8,839 nt of DNA from assembly GCA_964641895.1 (NCBI GenBank), contig CAZXLA010000160.1, forward strand, positions 1 to 8,839, read 5' to 3'. Below, one piece after another: positions 4,850 through 8,839 of the stretch. The notes beneath the pieces were generated by a model, which was given only the letters and a program-made list of their open reading frames with translations, ran no database searches and was not told where the DNA came from. The position numbers and the translations under genes are program-made. This stretch comes from UBA2421 sp964641895 (GTDB lineage: Bacteria; Planctomycetota; Phycisphaerae; Tepidisphaerales; Tepidisphaeraceae). How positions within the stretch are numbered: position 1 is the stretch's first letter; every line of letters begins with the position of its first letter.

Positions 4850-6895
4850 ATGCAAAGCATTGATCCCACAGCGCTTTCCTTCGACGAGCTGGTCAGCCGT
4901 GAGTGGCTGATTACCAATTCCGCCGGCGGGTACTCGTCATCCACCCTCATCGGGTTGAACACACGCAAATATCACGGCCTGCTTGTCGCGGCGATGGCGC
5001 CGCCGGTTCGGCGGATGGTCATCCTGTCGCGTGTCGAAGAAACCGTGACCGTCGGCGGGCGAAGCTGGGCGCTGGCGACGGTGGAGTATCCCGGCGTGAT
5101 CCATCCTGCCGGCCATTCGCTCATCAAAGCGTTTGCCGGCGATCCGTTCCCGCGCTGGGCGATTCAAGGCGAAGGCTGGACGATTGAAAAAAGCGTGCGT
5201 TTTTCACCAACCGCGGCAAATGATCTTCTCATTTCGTACACCTTATTGGCCGGCGATCGGCCCGTGCAGTTTCAAGTGAAGCCGCTGTTTGCATTGCGCG
5301 CCATTCACGATCTGATGTATCAATGGTCGGGCCGGCTGGAGGCGGAGGTGTCGACCGAACTACCCGGCCGTGTGCGCATACCCGCCACGCCGCGCACGCC
5401 GCAAGTGCATCTGGCACACGACGGCGAATTTGTCTCCAAACCATTCTGGTACTTATCAACCCTGTATCGCCGCGAGCGCGAGCGAGGGTATTCGGCGCTG
5501 GAAGATTTGTGGATGCCCGGCGAGATCAATTATTCGCTCGAGCCCGGCAAGGCGGTTCATCTGGCTGTCTCCACCGAAGCGGTCGGGTTGGAGTCGGTCC
5601 TGAATGCGTGTGAAAAGGCGGATGCAAAGCGCCCGCGGGCGATTGCGAATTCTACCACCGCGGCGAATGATCAGGCGATCGCACAAAGGCTCGCGCAGGC
5701 CGCCGAACGGTTTGCCGTCTGGGCGGCGCCGGCGGAACAGAAGGCGTGGACGTGCATCGTACCCCAATATCCCTGGACGCCCTGGGCCGTGCGCGACATG
5801 CTCATCGCCCTGCCCGGCGTGCTGCTTGTGCAAGGCAAGCACGCGGCGGCGCGAACGTTGCTTTCGCGGCTTGCCGACCAACTCCGCGATGGCTTGATCC
5901 CCTCTGAACTCGACGAACTCGGCGGCGAACCGGCGTACAACGCGTGCGATACTTCACTCTGGTTCATCAACGCGCTGTGGCAATACTTCGGCGCCACCCA
6001 CGACGAAGAAACCGCGCAACGACTCCTGCCGGTCGTCACGCACATTATTAAAAAGTACCAATCGGGCACGGGCCTGGGCGTGGGCGTGAACGGCGACGGG
6101 CTGCTGCGCGTGCGAGCCGCGGGCATTGGCAGCACCTGGATGAACGCGAAGGTGAGCGAGTGGGTCATCACCCCGCGCAATGGCCGGCCCGTCGAGGTGA
6201 ACGCACTCTGGTACAACGCGCTGTGCATTGGCCGCGAGCTTTCAACGCGATTTGATGACCCTCAAAACGCCGCCCAATGCGCGATGCTCGCCGAACGCCA
6301 TCGGGCCGACTTTAACCAGCGGTTCTGGAACGCCGTCGCCAACTGCTGCTTTGATGTGGTGTATGACTCCGGCGAAGACGCGTCGATCCGCCCGAACCAG
6401 CTTCTGGCGGCGTCGCTACCCTTCCCGGTGCTGGCCGAGGTGCGCGTGCCGGAGATGCTCGAAACCGTTCGCTCTAAGCTGCTCACCCCCGTCGGCTTGC
6501 GAACGCTGGCACCGGGCGATCCGAACTATCAGGGCAAGTACGGCGGCGACATAATTTCACGCGATCGGGCCTACCACCAGGGCAGCATCTTCCCGTGGCT
6601 GCTCGGCCCCTATGCCGGCGCTTTGGCAAAAACGCTCGGCCCGTGGCCGGCGGCGGCGGGAGCGGTGCGAAGGCTGTTCGCCGGCGCGATCGAGCAACTG
6701 CAGGCCGGCGATCTGGCGGTCATGCCCGAACTATTCGACGGCGACACGCCCCACAAGCCCGGCGGGGCCATCTCCGACGCCCGCGCGGTGGGCGAACTGG
6801 CACGCCTCTGGCACGAAGTGGTTTTGGGGAAGGTTGTCGGCAACGGTGGTTCTCAATTGCCAAACGCGCCGCGAACGCCACAATTATCCAAGTAA
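4850..6895 (+). CDS. Glycogen debranching enzyme (amylo-alpha-1,6-glucosidase, GH133-like)
   Basis: It is predicted to hydrolyse alpha-1,6 branch stubs during glycogen breakdown in the cytoplasm. The 681 aa fit the bacterial/archaeal two-domain form. The N-terminal domain (about 1-270) has the hallmark EWLITNSAGGYSSSTLIGLNTRKYHGLL at residues 18-45. The (alpha/alpha)6 C-terminal domain (about 290-670) has YPWTPWAVRDMLIALPG with D316, YNACDTSLWF around D367, VEVNALWYNAL, DRAYHQGSIFPWLLGPY, and MPELFDGDTPHKPGG with E627. By alignment with the glucosidase domain of yeast Gdb1 I infer D316 as general acid and E627 as base. The usual DWGRD around the first Asp is PWAVRD here, but the Arg-Asp pair is kept. 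ATG 4850 starts just before the first conserved block. The gene lies 115 bases before gnd, which fits a carbon-storage and sugar-phosphate neighbourhood, but the gap and separate signals leave co-transcription open. Confidence 0.92.
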   Translation: MQSIDPTALSFDELVSREWLITNSAGGYSSSTLIGLNTRKYHGLLVAAMAPPVRRMVILSRVEETVTVGGRSWALATVEYPGVIHPAGHSLIKAFAGDPFPRWAIQGEGWTIEKSVRFSPTAANDLLISYTLLAGDRPVQFQVKPLFALRAIHDLMYQWSGRLEAEVSTELPGRVRIPATPRTPQVHLAHDGEFVSKPFWYLSTLYRRERERGYSALEDLWMPGEINYSLEPGKAVHLAVSTEAVGLESVLNACEKADAKRPRAIANSTTAANDQAIAQRLAQAAERFAVWAAPAEQKAWTCIVPQYPWTPWAVRDMLIALPGVLLVQGKHAAARTLLSRLADQLRDGLIPSELDELGGEPAYNACDTSLWFINALWQYFGATHDEETAQRLLPVVTHIIKKYQSGTGLGVGVNGDGLLRVRAAGIGSTWMNAKVSEWVITPRNGRPVEVNALWYNALCIGRELSTRFDDPQNAAQCAMLAERHRADFNQRFWNAVANCCFDVVYDSGEDASIRPNQLLAASLPFPVLAEVRVPEMLETVRSKLLTPVGLRTLAPGDPNYQGKYGGDIISRDRAYHQGSIFPWLLGPYAGALAKTLGPWPAAAGAVRRLFAGAIEQLQAGDLAVMPELFDGDTPHKPGGAISDARAVGELARLWHEVVLGKVVGNGGSQLPNAPRTPQLSK

Positions 6896-6953
6896 ATTGT
6901 TCGATGGCCATTCGCGTTGCAAAGTCATGCTTTCCAGTCGAACATAGCAACCC

Positions 6954-6978
6954 GGGCACTGGTTATTTGGGCACTGGT
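6954..6978 (+). repeat. Short direct repeat before gnd
   Basis: GGGCACTGGT occurs twice (6954-6963 and 6969-6978) with a 15-base period, in the 115-base gap between the debranching enzyme gene and gnd. It ends 32 bases before the gnd ATG. It could be a paired protein-binding site or a small duplication. A 7-bp inverted repeat TGTTCGA/TCGAACA (6898-6904 and 6938-6944) lies just upstream. Confidence 0.45.
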
Positions 6979-7010
6979 CACTAAATCAAAATTCGAGGAA
7001 GGGCTTACTC

Positions 7011-8468
7011 ATGGAAAAGCAGGCATTCGGCGTCGTTGGCTTGGGCGTGATGGGCGCGAATTTGGCGCACAACATGGAACGCAACGGGTTCACCATCGCC
7101 GCGTTTGATCGCAGCGCGGATAAGACCAACGAGTTCATTCAGAAGTCGGCCGGCAAGAAGATCAAAGGCGCGCGGTCGCTGGCCGACATGGCGTCGATGC
7201 TCGAAAGGCCGCGCCGCATCCTGCTCATGGTTCCCGCCGGCGCGCCCGTTGATGCGGTGCTGGCTGAAATCAAGGGCAATTTGGAAGACGGCGATATCGT
7301 CATCGACGGCGGCAACAGCCTTTACAACGACACCGAACGCCGCGCCAAAACCCTCGACGCCGACGGACACGGCATCCGATTCTTCGGCATGGGCGTCTCT
7401 GGCGGCGAAGAAGGCGCGCTCTGGGGCCCCAGCATGATGCCCGGCGGCGACCGCGAGAGCTATAACCGTCTCAAACCCGTGCTCGAAAAAATCGCCGCCA
7501 AAGCGCCCAGCGATAAAGTCCCCTGCGTCACCTACTGCGGCAGCGGCGGGGCGGGGCACTTCGTCAAGATGGTTCATAACGGCATCGAATATGGCGATAT
7601 GCAGCTCATCGCCGAAGCCTACGACCTGCTGAAAAACGTCGGCGGGCTGAATAACAGCCAGATGAAAGACGTGTTCACCGAATGGAACGCCGGCGAGTTG
7701 CAAAGCTTCCTCATCGAAGTGACGATGAAAGTCATCGACTTCAAAGACCCCAAAGGCGGCGGGGCGCTGACTGAAAACATCCGCGACGTCGTCGGCATGA
7801 AGGGCACCGGCACGTGGACGATCAAGGCCGCGCTCGATCTGCTCGTGAGCGTCCCAACCATGGCCGCCGCCGTCGATGCGCGGGAAATTTCCATGCTCAA
7901 AACCGAGCGTGAAGCCGCCGCCAAAGTGCTCACCGGGCCAAGTCCCAAGAAGTTTGAAGGCGACTTAAAGGCGTTCATCAACGATGTGAAAGACGCGCTT
8001 TACTGCAGCAAGATTTGTTCCTACGCGCAAGGCATGGCGCTCCTCGCCGCCGCCAATCGGCCGATTCCCAAAGACAAAAATTCGCCCATGGGCTTCGGCT
8101 ACGGCATGAACCTGCCCGACCTGCCAATGATCTGGCGCGCCGGCTGCATCATTCGCGCGGCGTTCCTCGAAGAAATCACCAAGGCCTTCAAAGAAAACCC
8201 CGCGTTGCCCAATCTGCTGATGGATAAGCGTTTCACCAAGATGATCAACGACCGCCAGGACGCGTGGCGGCACGTGGTGACGCAAGGCATTTCCAACGGC
8301 ATCGGCACGCCGGCGTTCAGCGCCAGCCTGGCGTACTACGACAGCTACCGCCGCGCCCGCCTGCCGGGCAATTTAATCCAGGCCCAGCGCGACTATTTCG
8401 GCGCCCACACCTTCGAACGCAACGACGCGCCGGGAACGTTTGTGCATAACGATTGGTCGGCGAAATAG
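7011..8468 (+). CDS. gnd: 6-phosphogluconate dehydrogenase, decarboxylating
   Basis: It converts 6-phosphogluconate to ribulose 5-phosphate and CO2 in the oxidative pentose phosphate pathway, in the cytoplasm, as a dimer. The 485 aa match the long (about 470-485 aa) form. A Rossmann domain begins GVVGLGVMGANLAHNM (7-22), IDGGNS is at 98-103, the substrate loop VSGGEEGALWGPSMMPGG at 129-146, and the catalytic helix KMVHNGIEYGDMQ (186-198) carries K186, N190 and E193, matching K183, N187 and E190 of the sheep enzyme. An all-helical C-terminal domain and the tail GTFVHNDW follow. ATG 7011 is supported by GAGGAA (6995-7000), 10 bases upstream, the clearest Shine-Dalgarno in the window. At the end of the second beta strand the usual Asn-Arg-Thr/Ser of NADP-binding enzymes reads D33-R34-S35. 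A strong terminator lies 62 bases after the stop. Confidence 0.97.
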   Translation: MEKQAFGVVGLGVMGANLAHNMERNGFTIAAFDRSADKTNEFIQKSAGKKIKGARSLADMASMLERPRRILLMVPAGAPVDAVLAEIKGNLEDGDIVIDGGNSLYNDTERRAKTLDADGHGIRFFGMGVSGGEEGALWGPSMMPGGDRESYNRLKPVLEKIAAKAPSDKVPCVTYCGSGGAGHFVKMVHNGIEYGDMQLIAEAYDLLKNVGGLNNSQMKDVFTEWNAGELQSFLIEVTMKVIDFKDPKGGGALTENIRDVVGMKGTGTWTIKAALDLLVSVPTMAAAVDAREISMLKTEREAAAKVLTGPSPKKFEGDLKAFINDVKDALYCSKICSYAQGMALLAAANRPIPKDKNSPMGFGYGMNLPDLPMIWRAGCIIRAAFLEEITKAFKENPALPNLLMDKRFTKMINDRQDAWRHVVTQGISNGIGTPAFSASLAYYDSYRRARLPGNLIQAQRDYFGAHTFERNDAPGTFVHNDWSAK

Positions 8469-8473
8469 CCTGC

Positions 8474-8512
8474 CTCCTTCTCCCCTACCGGGCAGAGGGC
8501 CGGGGTGAGGGG
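8474..8512. repeat. GC-rich imperfect palindrome of an interspersed type
   Basis: The element begins CTCCTTCTCCCCTACCGGG and ends GGCCGGGGTGAGGGG. The two arms (TCCCC..ACCGG and CCGG..GGGGA) pair imperfectly around CAGAGG. Very similar CCTCACCCCGGCCCTCT-type palindromes recur between genes in many GC-rich bacteria, so I read this as one copy of a REP-like interspersed element. It starts 5 bases after the gnd stop. Only one copy is in the window, so its repetitive nature here is recalled knowledge, not seen. Confidence 0.5.
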
Positions 8513-8530
8513 AAAACGCAAAGTTCCAAA

Positions 8531-8568
8531 CACCGCCGCTTCGCAAAACGAAGCGGCGGTGTTGTGTT
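8531..8568. terminator. Intrinsic terminator after gnd, possibly bidirectional
   Basis: A perfect 13-bp stem, CACCGCCGCTTCG (8531-8543) with CGAAGCGGCGGTG (8549-8561), closes a CAAAA loop and is followed by TTGTGTT on the + strand. On the - strand the stem is followed by TTTGGAACTTT, so it could also stop transcription coming from the right. Confidence 0.82.
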
Positions 8569-8624
8569 CCCCCCGCAAGTGCATGCCATGAAATTGGGAG
8601 AAGCCGAGCCCGCGATCCATCTTC

Positions 8625-8839
8625 GCCGCGAAGCGGCGCACGGCTGTAGCAGCGGGTGAAGCCTTAGCGAAACCCGTGGAGAACGAAAGCGCAACCCTGT
8701 GAGAGCTTCACGCACTCCCTCCCCGCCGCGAAGCGGCGCACGGCTGTAGCCACGGATGAAGCCTTAGCGCAACCCGTGGACAACGATGCGACCCGTGCAG
8801 CGATTTTCGCACGCCCTCCCCGCCGCGCAGCGGCGCACG
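8625..8839. repeat. Array of about 100-bp direct repeats, running off the window end
   Basis: Unit 1 (8625-8724) and unit 2 (8725-8821) are arranged head to tail with periods of 100 and 97 bases. Unit 3 starts at 8822 and is cut by the window edge. Units 1 and 2 share an identical opening of 26 bases (8625-8650 and 8725-8750), a GAAGCCTTAGCG core and a CCCTCCCC end. Each unit holds two hairpins: GCCGC/GCGGC with a 3-base loop at the start, and a second around the core (CGGGT/ACCCG at 8653-8657 with 8672-8676; CCACGG/CCGTGG at 8750-8755 with 8774-8779). No credible gene lies in the array. The ACCCGTGG hairpin recalls intergenic repeats of planctomycete genomes. The stretch 8569-8624 before it shows nothing I can name. 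Confidence 0.8.

Noticed and set aside
5671..6228. - strand open frame (185 codons) opposite the debranching enzyme
   Set aside because: It is low-complexity, Ser-, Ala- and Arg-rich, and overlaps conserved catalytic blocks on the + strand, so it is a shadow.
7005..7703. Long - strand open frame (232 codons) opposite gnd
   Set aside because: It is antisense to a strongly conserved gene and its protein shows no family features.
8625..8839. CRISPR array
   Set aside because: The units are about 100 bp and similar throughout, without 25-40 bp repeats alternating with unique spacers, and no cas gene is present.

Overview
The window comes from a GC-rich bacterial chromosome with ordinary bacterial coding. 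The lineage cannot be fixed from one window. A planctomycete-like bacterium is my best guess, from the divergent MurG acceptor motif, the weak or absent Shine-Dalgarno sequences at several genes, and the intergenic repeats built on an ACCCGTGG hairpin. All clear genes lie on the + strand, but they look like several separate transcription units.

Layout. (1) 1-1438: the end of a dcw-type cell-wall cluster, with a C-terminal scrap that fits FtsW followed by murG (lipid II synthesis). (2) 1439-1682: a non-coding gap holding a near-consensus promoter and, about 120 bases on, a strong intrinsic terminator. The RNA between them can fold in mutually exclusive ways, so it is either a small RNA or an attenuator leader for the next gene. 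(3) 1707-3017: a MoeB/ThiF-type adenylyltransferase fused to a rhodanese domain (MoeZ/MOCS3 layout), which activates sulfur-carrier proteins. (4) 3038-3579: a small toxin-antitoxin module. The antitoxin is intact, but the ParE-like toxin carries an in-frame TAA where its family has the Tyr of RFPY. (5) 3687-4769: a poxvirus-like bacterial type IB topoisomerase with its full catalytic set. (6) 4850-6895: a glycogen debranching enzyme (GH133-like), followed after 115 bases by (7) 7011-8468: 6-phosphogluconate dehydrogenase. (8) 8469-8839: no gene, but a palindromic GC-rich element, a 13-bp-stem terminator and about 100-bp direct repeats that run off the window end.

How the genes relate. ftsW and murG act in peptidoglycan synthesis and division. 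The debranching enzyme and Gnd both belong to central carbohydrate metabolism (glycogen to glucose phosphates to the pentose phosphate pathway). The adenylyltransferase, the TA remnant and the topoisomerase have no visible functional link to each other. No wholly new multigene system is evident. The best leads are the structured promoter-to-terminator RNA at 1458-1611, the freshly broken toxin next to an intact antitoxin, and the tandem repeat array at the right end.
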